Origin: Bartonella tribocorum
Lineage (GTDB): Bacteria > Pseudomonadota > Alphaproteobacteria > Rhizobiales > Rhizobiaceae
Assembly (NCBI RefSeq): GCF_002777915.1
Contig: NZ_NJGE01000004.1
Location: forward strand, 1 to 64,000
Direction: 5' to 3'
DNA: 64,000 nt
Below are positions 21,229 to 30,732 of the stretch, one piece after another. Position numbers and translations under genes: made by a program. The notes under the pieces were generated by a model, which ran no database searches, was not told the origin of the DNA, and saw only the letters and a list, made by a program, of their open reading frames with translations. How positions within the stretch are numbered: position 1 is the stretch's first letter; each line of letters begins with the position of its first letter.

Positions 21229-22362
21229 TTAAAATCACCTCATCCAGCTGTTTTGAGATATCCATAGGCTTATTTTGTTAAAAATTTCATCAATACTATT
21301 GGTTACATCCATATTTTTTAAATTTTTCTATAAGAATAGCATATACACAATAGAATAGACAGATCATTGATTATACAATGCCTCTATTCCAACTTTCATC
21401 TACTATTCCATATGAAATATCCACATTCATAGCTATATTTTTTCAGATTTAAAGGCATTTCAAAGGTTAATAATACTCAGTTTTTATAAACCTGATATGC
21501 TGTACATTGTTCTGTTCCAATCACAATAATGTTACGCTTACATTGTTTTGTAAATTCCATATTTATCTTCGTACAACCAAGAAAAAATAGAGCAACAACT
21601 TCCTCAATTTGAAAACAACGAAAATTTCGATAGAATACTCTTTATGCAAAAAAGAGATAATAAATGAATAATCATCACCTTTGTGCCTTCTTTACAATGG
21701 GCATCTAAATTTAACTTATAAAGAAAGAAAAACCTTCGCTTTTACAATAAAAACTCACGCAAACAACCTTGTTATCAATAAATGATCCTTATTTTACCAA
21801 AAGCGCTCTAAAATTTATCGCCTTTAAACTCTTCTACGTACTCTGACATCACATCCATAAACTTAATCACACTGTATTCACATAATTAGGCAATATATTG
21901 ATGTATCATTATTTACCATAGCGTAATTTGCCCTGAATATTGTAAAATTTTTCTATTTAAAGCTAACTTATGTTGAAATAATCAAAACCTTTTGTTTACA
22001 CACCACAGGTAGAGGGAACATAGATAAAAAATACTGAAACAAGGAGGCAAAATGCCTCTTATTCCCTATATCAAGTGCTAAAGTTTATTCTTAATATTTT
22101 TAGCTCGCAAAGTGTATAATGATGTAAGCTTGTATTTTTATTAATATCTAAGCGTAATGATGATAGTGATGCAATAATGGATTTATACCTTGTGCGAACA
22201 CCATTATGAAATGAATTTGACTTCTTGAGAAATATTTCCTTCAGAAAGCATATGAATTTACAACAATAATAGCACCTACAGCGTTCTGTTTTTCTTAAAG
22301 GACAAACCTATGAGAAAGCACAACAAACAAACATGAGGTAGTGGATATAATAATCTCAAACT
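21229..22362. other. Gap where rhizobia usually carry a DUF374 acyltransferase gene
   Basis: Related genomes usually have a DUF374 gene between DUF4170 and waaA. Here there is 1.1 kb with no intact gene. Just before waaA the minus strand reads MDVTNSIDEIFNKISLWISQ and a stop inside the waaA ribosome site, possibly a gene tail. The left part (21975-22285) holds an integrase remnant. Confidence 0.4.
21975..22285 (+). pseudogene. Decayed P4-type integrase remnant
   Basis: It aligns by eye with the other copies: AATCAAAACCTTTTGTTTACAC, a CCTCTTAT...CT block, GCAAAGTGTATAATGATGTAA, AAGCGTAATGATG, AATGGATTTA and CAGAAAGCATATGAAT in the same order. No frame is open beyond about 30 codons, so only the family alignment supports it. 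Confidence 0.45.
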
Positions 22363-22608
22363 TTACTCTGTATCACCTGTTTCAATATCAAGAAACTGAT
22401 GCAAATCTACTATGTAATAACGTTGTAATGCATTATCTACACTGCTTTGCGCTTTTGCCTGCCATGCTTCTTGAGCGGATTGATAATCTGAGAAAATACC
22501 AACCACATCTAAACCATCAGGATTTTTAAATTGGTTGCTCTTAAGATTTTTTAATTCACCACCAAATACAAGGTGCAAATATTGTTTTTTTTCGTTGGCT
22601 TTAGTCAT
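22363..22608 (-). CDS. DUF4170 family protein
   Basis: An 81-residue soluble protein with YLHLVFGGELKNL and DVVGIFSDYQSAQEAWQAKAQ, the alphaproteobacterial DUF4170 family, function unknown. The ATG at 22608 follows GGAGG six bases upstream; the frame extends four codons further but without such a site. It lies after the phosphatase gene on the same strand, as in rhizobia. Confidence 0.85.
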   Translation of the reverse strand: MTKANEKKQYLHLVFGGELKNLKSNQFKNPDGLDVVGIFSDYQSAQEAWQAKAQSSVDNALQRYYIVDLHQFLDIETGDTE

Positions 22609-22654
22609 ATGTGCCTCCATATCATTCAGATAATTTTAGCGCGCTTTTATGTGA

Positions 22655-23458
22655 TTAAACTAACTTTGCTTGACGAACAACATCTATCATATCCTGACAG
22701 CAATTATTTTTACCAGCAATTAAAAGTCCATATTGATAAGGTTCAATTCCATAAGATAGTAAAGGGGCATCAAGCGATAAAAAACGCCCGCCACACTCCT
22801 GCAAAATAAGATCAGCCGCAGCAATATCCCATTCATGACAATTGGGACGAACTAATACGATATCAATCTCATCTTGAGCAACAAGAACAATACGATAAGC
22901 AAGAGAGGGGAGATGCTTATAAGGACTGATTCGATTGCGAAAATCATCTGGTAATTTTTGTACAAGCGATTTATCAAGCGAAATTTTATATTTTCGATGA
23001 ACCTGAAAGGCTAAACGAGGAAGTTTTATCCCATTTAATGTTGCCCCTCCACCCGTGACAGCGGCGTAAACATCTCCTTGAGCTGGGCATTGTAGAACGC
23101 CCACAATTGGACGCCCATTCTCAATAATGGCAACCGAAATACACCAATAAGGACTGCCAGAAAGAAAACCTCGTGTTCCATCAATAGGATCAACCACAAA
23201 GAAACGTTCATAACCTTGTTGTTCCCGATTATCCTTTGTTTCTTCTGAAATCCATCCATAATTTGGACGCGCTCCAAGAAGCTTTTCCTTCAAAAAATGA
23301 TCAACAGCAAAATCTGCCTCACTGACCGGTGAATTACCTTCTTTAATCCAAACATCCAACGTGCATCCAAAATACCGCATTGCTAAATCTCCTGCCTCTC
23401 GACAAACATCACGCAAAAGATTTAAATCAGAAGAATAATGCGTGTTATTTTCCTGCAA
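22655..23458 (-). CDS. Inositol monophosphatase / CysQ family phosphatase
   Basis: A 267-residue Mg-dependent phosphatase of the IMPase/FIG superfamily. The metal motifs are intact: WISEET, VDPIDGTRGFLSG near residue 92, and EWDIAAADLIL in the C-terminal part. The substrate may be 3'-phosphoadenosine 5'-phosphate (CysQ type) or an inositol phosphate; sequence alone does not decide. It appears to start at TTG, overlapping the pmbA stop by 14 bases, because no ATG occurs before residue 27. Confidence 0.85.
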   Translation of the reverse strand: MQENNTHYSSDLNLLRDVCREAGDLAMRYFGCTLDVWIKEGNSPVSEADFAVDHFLKEKLLGARPNYGWISEETKDNREQQGYERFFVVDPIDGTRGFLSGSPYWCISVAIIENGRPIVGVLQCPAQGDVYAAVTGGGATLNGIKLPRLAFQVHRKYKISLDKSLVQKLPDDFRNRISPYKHLPSLAYRIVLVAQDEIDIVLVRPNCHEWDIAAADLILQECGGRFLSLDAPLLSYGIEPYQYGLLIAGKNNCCQDMIDVVRQAKLV

Positions 23459-24776
23459 GTGTCATTCCTTCAATTAACAATGTTGGAGCCGCTGTCCCAT
23501 AACGCCGATCAATATCATTGGCCGGTGTTAAATGTGCTAACATATGAAGCAAATTAGAACCTAGCGTTACTTCGCTCACCGGATAAGAAATTTCACCATT
23601 TTCAATCCAAAAACCGGAAGCACCCCGACTATATTGACCGGTAATAAAATCAATGCCATGGCCGAATAATTCTGTCACATAAAACCCACTGCGTAAATCT
23701 TTTATCATATCGCAAGGCGATACTAAACCCGGTTCAATAGCAAAATTTGTACTTGTCGGCTGCACCAATGACCCCGAACGCGCACCACGCCCATTTGTTT
23801 TAAGCCCCAATTCACGTGCTGTAGATGACGAAAGAAACCAATTTTTTAAAATACCATTTTCAATAATATTGAGTGGTTGCCCCTCTATCCCTTCTCCATC
23901 AAAAGGATGAGAAGCATTTCCACGCAAAAGCAAAGGGTGATCGGTTACATTAACATCAGACTTCATCACTGCCTTGCCTAAAAAATCCTGTAAAAGACTC
24001 GTTTTACGAGCCACAGAAGCTCCATTGACCATAGAGGCGATATGCCCCGCAATTCCACGAGCCGTACGTGGATTAAAAATAACATCAACACCTCCTGTCG
24101 CTACACGAACTGCCCCCAAACGTCGAACTGCGCCAAGCCCTGCATTTTTTCCCACGGTTTCTGCGTCCTCTAAATCAGAAAAATGTAAGGCTGTTGTATA
24201 ATCATAATCCCGCTCCATCTGTGTCCCTTCCCCTGCAAGAGCACTGCAAGAACGTGAAAAGCAACTGGAGCGATAGGCTCCACAAAAACCATCGCTGGTC
24301 ACAAGAACAAAACCACTACGGCCATAAGCTGTTGCAGCACCTCCGGAATTGCTTACGCCTTTAACATCAAGAGCCGCTGCTTCTGTTTTTAAAGCATCTT
24401 CTGTTAAAAAATGACTGCTTGGCACAAAATCATCAAAAAGATCAAGATCTTTAGGATGCTTAACCAAACACTCTTTATCTGCCAAACCTTCAAATAAACT
24501 ATCGGGAGAAGCTTTAGCCATCGCAACAGCACGTTCTGCGAGCTCTTGCGGATAAGACGCTAAATTAGCAGAAACACTTGCTACTTTTTTTCCAACAAAA
24601 ACCCTTAGAGTAAAATCATTGCTCTCGGCTGCTTCTGTCGATTCAACTTTCCCAAAACGAACAGATACACTGGTGGAATGGACATGAACAATAACAGCAT
24701 CAGCAGCATCCGCCCCAGAACGCCTTGCTGCTTCAACCAATGAAACCGCTTTCTCAATCTGGTTTTTGTCAGTCAT
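23445..24776 (-). CDS. pmbA: Metalloprotease-like PmbA/TldE
   Basis: A 443-residue TldD/PmbA family protein. Typical features are the N-terminal HVHSTSVSVRFGKVES, central GVDVIFNPRTARGIAGHI and C-terminal YVTELFGHGIDFITGQYSRGASGFWIENGE (given here in outline only). PmbA/TldE lacks the metal-binding motif of TldD, with which it forms a heterodimer that cleaves small peptides. GGGAG precedes the ATG. It is first in the pmbA-phosphatase-DUF4170 block. Confidence 0.9.
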   Translation of the reverse strand: MTDKNQIEKAVSLVEAARRSGADAADAVIVHVHSTSVSVRFGKVESTEAAESNDFTLRVFVGKKVASVSANLASYPQELAERAVAMAKASPDSLFEGLADKECLVKHPKDLDLFDDFVPSSHFLTEDALKTEAAALDVKGVSNSGGAATAYGRSGFVLVTSDGFCGAYRSSCFSRSCSALAGEGTQMERDYDYTTALHFSDLEDAETVGKNAGLGAVRRLGAVRVATGGVDVIFNPRTARGIAGHIASMVNGASVARKTSLLQDFLGKAVMKSDVNVTDHPLLLRGNASHPFDGEGIEGQPLNIIENGILKNWFLSSSTARELGLKTNGRGARSGSLVQPTSTNFAIEPGLVSPCDMIKDLRSGFYVTELFGHGIDFITGQYSRGASGFWIENGEISYPVSEVTLGSNLLHMLAHLTPANDIDRRYGTAAPTLLIEGMTLAGK

Positions 24777-25792
24777 TATAGACTCCCTAAAATATTTTAT
24801 TATTTACATTGATAAACACTCTGACAAATTCATACAAATCAGAATATAACTCTTGTTTGTTCATTCATAAAATGATGCACGTCTCATGCATTCTTGTCTT
24901 TTTAATGCATTAAATCACTTCCCTTTTAGCTTCTTGATGAAAAGACGTAATATGTCGTAAAATCTCTTTAGTTTCAAGATTTCTCATGAGCCTTTATCAT
25001 TTTAAAAGCCAAATCTGCAACTCACCATCAGATCAACAGAAAACCTCGTAAATCAATAGAAGATTTAGCAATAACCCTTGGATTTAAGCTACAATCCTCA
25101 AAAATTCAAAAAGCATAAAACGTTCTAAACAACACGTCTTTTGCCCTCTGGAATGTCAAATAACTTCTCCCTCACTCCTATAGCTTTCTTTAATTCTCAA
25201 GCAAGAATCAAGAAAATGACTTATATCTCTTTATTTCTATAAGCTCTCTCATAAGAAAACAGTAATCTTGTCAATGAAATAAAACATCAACAGCGTAAAA
25301 AATATTTCCTTTCATTTAATGATTTCAACAAAATGAGCTTTCATAACCTTCTTTATCCTCATGATCAGTAATGTCACAGAGAACGCTTTTTATATTTGTT
25401 AAAAATAAGTCATAATCATAATTTATTGTTTTGCCATATGCATAAAAGAGCCCAATAGTATAAAACTCTCTCTATTAAAAACTCATCCATATTGAGACCA
25501 TTAAAACTGTTTAAGAAGAGATCAAAATGTCTCTTATGAATGCTCTTAAACGCAAAAGCTACCGCAATATTAGGAACTGGAGAATATCATCTTATAAGTT
25601 TTTATATACAAAATAAAATTCAATGAGCTCTATAAAATCTTTAGGAAAGAATTAATCCCATAAGATAATTTGATACGATTTCAACAGCTAACTTAAAAGC
25701 TGATTGGTTTGTGATATACTCATAACTGATTTCATTCTAACAAGGCTATAATTTCTGAATTTAAAAAAAATCAACTTCCCTATGAATATACA
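24777..25792. other. Long gap; weak integrase-family remnant
   Basis: No gene recognised. At about 25495-25590 a block with AAAATGTCTCTTATGAATGC then AACGCAAAAGCTACCGCAAT matches the 5' part of the dispersed integrase remnants. Nothing else stands out. Confidence 0.35.
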
Positions 25793-26239
25793 TCAGATGG
25801 CTTTATTTTCAGTAAGAGCACGTCTGCTCATTTCAATCATTGCATCACGAAGATGTAACTTAATTTTTGATCCAATCATCATTCCAAAGAAAGGAGACAA
25901 TAAACCAGACATCGTTACAGTATGACGAATTTTGTTTTTTGAAGAACCAGACTTTTTTGAACAAATATATTCATGATCAAAACTCATGCGTGTCAGAGGA
26001 AGTTTAGCGTAATCAGAAAAACAAACATTTTTTATAACTTTATCAAGGGTAAAAGTTACTGTTGGTCCTTTTTTAGGCTTCATGCGTCCTACGGCGCCTT
26101 CTTTGAAAGCACCAGAAAGTTCTACCCATTCAAGTTCATGATCCCAACAAGGCCATGTTGCTGCATCTTCCCACATAGACCAAATCTGCTCTGCACTTGC
26201 CTCTGTGCTAATTTCTTCACTATACGTCCATTTAAACAT
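25793..26239 (-). CDS. SRPBCC (START/polyketide cyclase-like) family protein
   Basis: A 148-residue protein with the SRPBCC opening FKWTYSEEISTEASAEQIWS followed by a W-x-x-W-D motif (TWPCWDHELEWVEL). The fold forms a hydrophobic ligand pocket; the ligand is unknown. The ATG at 26239 was chosen for the GGGGGGA upstream. It has no operon partner. Confidence 0.8.
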   Translation of the reverse strand: MFKWTYSEEISTEASAEQIWSMWEDAATWPCWDHELEWVELSGAFKEGAVGRMKPKKGPTVTFTLDKVIKNVCFSDYAKLPLTRMSFDHEYICSKKSGSSKNKIRHTVTMSGLLSPFFGMMIGSKIKLHLRDAMIEMSRRALTENKAI

Positions 26240-26727
26240 GATAATCCCCCCTTTCCACAAAATCGCTTAATCTTTAATGACAATGAGTAATATATTAATT
26301 ACCCTTAAAGTTCGCAAAACGATAAGCTATTTAAGATTCTAAAGTGTATTTAATAGGTAATGATTAACTTAACAAGCAATATTAATAAAATAAACACACA
26401 AATGTTCAGTATACATGAACACGATTGTCTACCTTAAATAAAAATAACTTTTTAAGTTCATACAATAACAAAGAAAGAACTTACACACCATTTAAGAGAT
26501 CAATGTAGGCTCAATAACTTAAAACTTTCAACGGTTAATAAAATGTTGATGATTAATGTTTTACCGAAAGAAATGAGACAAAGAGCATAATAAAAATTAA
26601 AATACATCAATTTCTTTAACATTCGAATCTTTTATTGATTTTCTGCTTAACCTTTACAGAAACCATATAAAATAAAGGAAACTTGTAAAGAAGTGCTTTT
26701 TTCGTCCAACCAGATAAAAAAACGCTC
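26240..26727. other. Gap between SRPBCC gene and rsmD
   Basis: AT-rich, with no gene, RNA or clear terminator. It should contain the promoter of the SRPBCC gene. Confidence 0.4.
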
Positions 26728-27294
26728 TCAAAATGTAAGCGATCGTAATTTATAAAGACGTATTGCTGTCTCACCATAAAAACGCTCATCATCGAGATAA
26801 AACACATCAGGTAAATGAATAATTGTATCTTTCTTTTCTTCAAGTACGAACAGTGTATCCGCTTTTGCCCACCCCCCTCGCAAAGCTTCTACAAAAGCAC
26901 GTTCACCTAAACAACGGCTATAAGGAGGATCAGCGCAGATAACATCAAATGGAAGCATTGTTCCAATCTTGCCAAGTTTGGTTGCATCACGACGCAAAAT
27001 CCGCCCTATCGACTGTAATTCAAAGGCTTCGATATTTTTTTGAAGCAACCCACGCCCCTCAACCGAGTTTTCAACAAAAACAGCAGCCTTTGCTCCACGT
27101 GAAAGGGCTTCGATACCTAAAGCACCAGTACCAGCAAACAGATCAAGGACACGTTTATTGATCCAAAATTCTTCTTCACGGCTAGAAAGAATATTAAAAA
27201 GGCTTTCACGCGTACGATCACTCGTCGGGCGAATCGACTGATCAATAGGCGAAAACAAAACACGCCCAGCAAATTTACCGCCGATGATCCGCAC
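26728..27294 (-). CDS. rsmD: 16S rRNA (guanine966-N2)-methyltransferase RsmD
   Basis: A 188-residue SAM-dependent methyltransferase for 16S rRNA G966. It opens [11 protein letters not shown], the family start, has [19 protein letters not shown] as the SAM site and the catalytic ADPPY. A GTG start at 27294 is preferred because GGAGG lies just upstream and homologues begin M-R-I-I-G-G. This makes it overlap the rluB end by 20 bases. An ATG 13 codons upstream is also in frame. Confidence 0.92.
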   Translation of the reverse strand: MRIIGGKFAGRVLFSPIDQSIRPTSDRTRESLFNILSSREEEFWINKRVLDLFAGTGALGIEALSRGAKAAVFVENSVEGRGLLQKNIEAFELQSIGRILRRDATKLGKIGTMLPFDVICADPPYSRCLGERAFVEALRGGWAKADTLFVLEEKKDTIIHLPDVFYLDDERFYGETAIRLYKLRSLTF

Positions 27295-28675
27295 GTGGCC
27301 CTCCAAATCGCTTCGAAGCTTTTGCATCATCACGAGGTGATTTAGATTTTTTCATAGCACCACTAAACGATTTTACCTTGTCCTTTCTCTCAAAAGAATG
27401 CTTATCAGGACCACCTTTTATCATTTTCTCTTTATCCTTTAAAAAGCGATCTTTCTTACCAAAGCTGTGCGTCTCATCATAAGATGTTTTGCCACGTTTT
27501 TGAACAAAGCTTCCCCTCTTTTCTTTATGCAAATGATTGTCTTTTCGTTTTTCCTTGCCCCGATGAAAGGATTTTTTATCAGCCAAATCGCTCTTATGAG
27601 CGCGCGATTTCTCCTCACTATAGGAATCCTTCCTCCGTACACTCTGCGGACGTGCTCCAGGAGCCATCCAAACATTCGCACGGCGAGAACGCGGTAGGAA
27701 ACGCTCGGCTTTTCCTTCCTCACTTTTCCCCTTACTCACATTCTCATGAGACTTTGCTCTTAATCGTGCGCGATCATGCTCAACCGAACCATCTCTAGGA
27801 TAGCGCCGTATCGCTCTTTCACTTGAGAAAACCCAACCATCATTTGCAACAGGAACATCCTTCTGGCTTTGTTTTTCCGCAACAACTGGAGAATTTGAAA
27901 AGGGCTTCAGAATAGGAGCATCAAAATCTGCATTGGCTTGCATAATCAAACGTTCTCCCAACTGATCTCGTAACATCCGACCTTTTAATTCTTGCACAGC
28001 TCCTTCTTCTAAATCAGAGAGATGAAATGGACCATAAGATACACGTATTAAACGATTAACCGATAATCCCAATGCCCCTAAAACATTCTTTATTTCACGA
28101 TTTTTGCCTTCTCGCAAAGCGACAGAAAGCCATATATTCGCCCCTTGTTCACGTTCAATTGAGGCTTCAATTGAACCATAGAAAATACCATTAATCGCAA
28201 TACCATTTTTAAGGTTATCCAGCGCGCTCTGCTTCACTCTTCCATGAGCACGGACGCGATATTTGCGGACCCACCCCGTTACAGGAAGCTCTAATACGCG
28301 CGCTAAGCCACCATCATTGGTTAAGAGCAAAAGCCCTTCCGTGTTAATGTCAAGCCTTCCAACAGAAAGAACGCGCGGCATTCCTTTTGGCAAATGACTA
28401 AATACTGTAGGTCTGCCTTCAGGATCACGGTTTGTGGTGACAAGCCCTGCTGGTTTATGGTAAAGCCATAAACGCGTTCGTTCTATAGGCGATAAAGGTT
28501 TGCCATCAACTTTAATAATATCAGAGCGGCTAACATTAAAAGCAGGTGTTGTCACAACTGTACCATTCACAGAAATACGACCTGCAACAATCATCATTTC
28601 TGCCTCTCGACGTGAGGCAACGCCAGCACGTGCTAACCTTTTAGCAATCCGTTCACTTTCATTATTTTCATTCAT
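27275..28675 (-). CDS. rluB: 23S rRNA pseudouridine synthase RluB-like
   Basis: A 466-residue protein. The N-terminal S4 RNA-binding domain (about 8-60) is followed by the RsuA/RluB-type synthase with the catalytic [17 protein letters not shown] near residue 103. Residues from about 270 on form a very long Lys/Arg/Asp/Ser-rich, disordered tail. Such basic tails occur in alphaproteobacterial RluB and probably bind RNA. It is expected to isomerise U2605 of 23S rRNA. It is followed directly by rsmD. Confidence 0.9.
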   Translation of the reverse strand: MNENNESERIAKRLARAGVASRREAEMMIVAGRISVNGTVVTTPAFNVSRSDIIKVDGKPLSPIERTRLWLYHKPAGLVTTNRDPEGRPTVFSHLPKGMPRVLSVGRLDINTEGLLLLTNDGGLARVLELPVTGWVRKYRVRAHGRVKQSALDNLKNGIAINGIFYGSIEASIEREQGANIWLSVALREGKNREIKNVLGALGLSVNRLIRVSYGPFHLSDLEEGAVQELKGRMLRDQLGERLIMQANADFDAPILKPFSNSPVVAEKQSQKDVPVANDGWVFSSERAIRRYPRDGSVEHDRARLRAKSHENVSKGKSEEGKAERFLPRSRRANVWMAPGARPQSVRRKDSYSEEKSRAHKSDLADKKSFHRGKEKRKDNHLHKEKRGSFVQKRGKTSYDETHSFGKKDRFLKDKEKMIKGGPDKHSFERKDKVKSFSGAMKKSKSPRDDAKASKRFGGPRADHRR

Positions 28676-28939
28676 TTGCGTTTCAAACCAATCTTTGCCA
28701 GTATGTTCAGAAAATTACTCACATGCACCATACCGCTTATCTTGAAAGAGGACGTAGCACAATCATTTATCATTTTCTATCCTTTAACAGCAATAACCTA
28801 TCCACTGACTCGCAAGTTTGTTTTAAACACCTAAAAAAATAAAGATATTCCTTTCATCATAAAAGAATAATAAATTATTTATTTCATAGTATTCCTTATT
28901 GAGAAATCGTTAGATTCTCTATGCCCTTGTAGACAAAAC

Positions 28940-29389
28940 ATGATGACTTTAACCCCCATGGAAATAGCCCTTTTGGAAGCACAATGGGCTGCACAAAAAG
29001 ATGAGGTACCCGTAGGTGCTGTCATTACACGCGGAAAAGCTATTATTGCACGCGCTGGTAACTTTATAAAATCTGCATATGATCCTACAGGACATGCAGA
29101 AATGCGCGCAATCCGTATGGCTTGCGAAGCATTGCAAAGCGAAAGGCTTCCTGATTGCGATCTTTATGTAACACTTGAACCTTGTGCTATGTGTGCTGCT
29201 GCCATTTCATTTGCACGCATACGACGTCTGTATTATGCAACGAATGATCCCAAGGGGGGAGCTATAGAAAATGGCCCACGTTTTTATCAGCAACCAACCT
29301 GTCATCACAAGCCTGAAATTTATGCCGGTTTTAAAGAAAAAGAAGCTGCTCAATTACTCAAAGAGTTTTTTATTCAAAAGCGATCCTAA
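28940..29389 (+). CDS. tadA: tRNA-specific adenosine deaminase TadA
   Basis: A 149-residue zinc deaminase that converts A34 to inosine in tRNA-Arg(ACG). The zinc motifs HAE (in TGHAEMRAI) and PCAMC (in TLEPCAMCAAAI) are intact, and FFI..RS ends the protein. It is divergent from rluB, as in many rhizobia. A second ATG one codon in is equally usable. Confidence 0.94.
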   Translation: MMTLTPMEIALLEAQWAAQKDEVPVGAVITRGKAIIARAGNFIKSAYDPTGHAEMRAIRMACEALQSERLPDCDLYVTLEPCAMCAAAISFARIRRLYYATNDPKGGAIENGPRFYQQPTCHHKPEIYAGFKEKEAAQLLKEFFIQKRS

Positions 29390-29635
29390 AAACAATTCTT
29401 CATCCATAACCTTCACTCTTTAGAAACTATCCTACTTCTTAAAAAAGACTATTCATCCTTCTGATATATCGAAAGCTATTTTGAAGCACTTTTCCTTTAA
29501 AACCTCTTTTAACATTGCATATTGCTTCTATGAGATGATGCTTTCATTTATAAGAATAATTGATTGTTTTGTATATAAAATATAAAGTCCAAAATATTAT
29601 AAAATATTCTCACTTCAAATCTATTTATAGTGAAT
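29390..29635. other. Gap downstream of tadA
   Basis: AT-rich, with no gene or clear terminator before the integrase remnant. Confidence 0.4.
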
Positions 29636-29960
29636 CAATAAAAATCTCTTTCTTACACATCACAAAGTGTGATTACCCGTCTGGATAAAAAACAATTCAA
29701 AAAAGACTAAAAATATCCCTTATAGAGACTCTTTACTGCCAAGTGACTATCGCAACATTAGTGGCTAGCAAATACAATGATGATATCAGCCTGTTCCTTC
29801 ATAAGCATAAAAATAGAGGTGCACAATGGATTTTGCGTTATACTATCCACACGAGCGACAGCGTGAAATGGGTTCGAAAACCTTCATCGATTTTTCTTTG
29901 AGGAAAACGCAACACCACTCCTCTCTCGAGGTCTATTGCCATATTGCTATTTCACAGAAA
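29636..29960 (+). pseudogene. Decayed P4-type integrase remnant
   Basis: One frame reads HKNRGAQWILRYTIH (about 29807-29851). After a frameshift, ERQREMGSKTFIDFSLRK follows (about 29852-29905). Together these match the DUF4102 arm-binding domain of P4-like integrases (GxxW..RY.I...R.EMGLG....SL..AR). Upstream, CACATCACAAAGTGTGATTA and CCCTTATAGAGACTCTTTAC match the 5' part of other copies. This is the most legible copy of the domain in the window. Confidence 0.65.
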
Positions 29961-30063
29961 TAACAGCCTCCTTACCACAAAGGAAAAGCTTTGCGTGAAC
30001 GAGAACTTGATCTTATAAGCAATAGGAAGAATGTCTCACATACTTTAAGGTTTTTTCTTTTCC

Positions 30064-30555
30064 CTAGCGACCAGTAGGAGCAGTCTTTGCAGGTTGGCGA
30101 TAACTTAAAGGCGGTTCTGTGAGATAGCGGCGGTATTTTGGACTTCCAACTTGTGCTCTTTGACGACGTAGATATTCTTGTCTTTGTTTAGCATTCAACT
30201 GTGGAGGATTTTCTGAACCAACACCATTCACTGAAGACTCTTTGTGAGAAAAAGAAGGACTTCCTTGATGCTGCTTCGATGTTGCTATTTTATTGACAGA
30301 TCTATCTTGTTGTGGAAGCGGTAAAAATCTGCGTGAGCTAGAACTTGGTATCACAAGCTTTTGACGGGGTTTCATAACAATCTGACTGCTATTATTTACT
30401 GGTGTTAATGAAGCAATATTAGCAACATCTTCAAAAAACTGTATCGAAACCGGTTTACTTGTCCCATAGGTAGGAGCAGAGAAATTGCACCCCGTTAAAA
30501 CAAAGCATATCCCTAAAATTCCTGTTGGAAATATTTTTATTTCACGTTTTCTCAC
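30064..30555 (-). CDS. Putative lipoprotein
   Basis: A 163-residue protein with a basic start, hydrophobic stretch and lipobox LTGC (Cys23), then a Ser/Pro/Gln-rich, probably disordered body ending in a basic tail (YRRYLTEPPLSYRQP). Start is a GTG. A similar lipoprotein gene near ileS occurs in related rhizobia. No function is known. Confidence 0.65.
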   Translation of the reverse strand: MRKREIKIFPTGILGICFVLTGCNFSAPTYGTSKPVSIQFFEDVANIASLTPVNNSSQIVMKPRQKLVIPSSSSRRFLPLPQQDRSVNKIATSKQHQGSPSFSHKESSVNGVGSENPPQLNAKQRQEYLRRQRAQVGSPKYRRYLTEPPLSYRQPAKTAPTGR

Positions 30556-30732
30556 TGCTTATTCCATTTCCCAAGTATATGGCCGATTAATATTCCCGCT
30601 ATTTATGAGAGAATGGTCCATACACAAATTTCCCCCCTGCAGATAAAACAACGGAATTTACTCCGTACCACAAAAAACGATATCCATCAATATCAGAAAT
30701 CTACTTACATTTCTTTCCCTTGATCTAAAATT

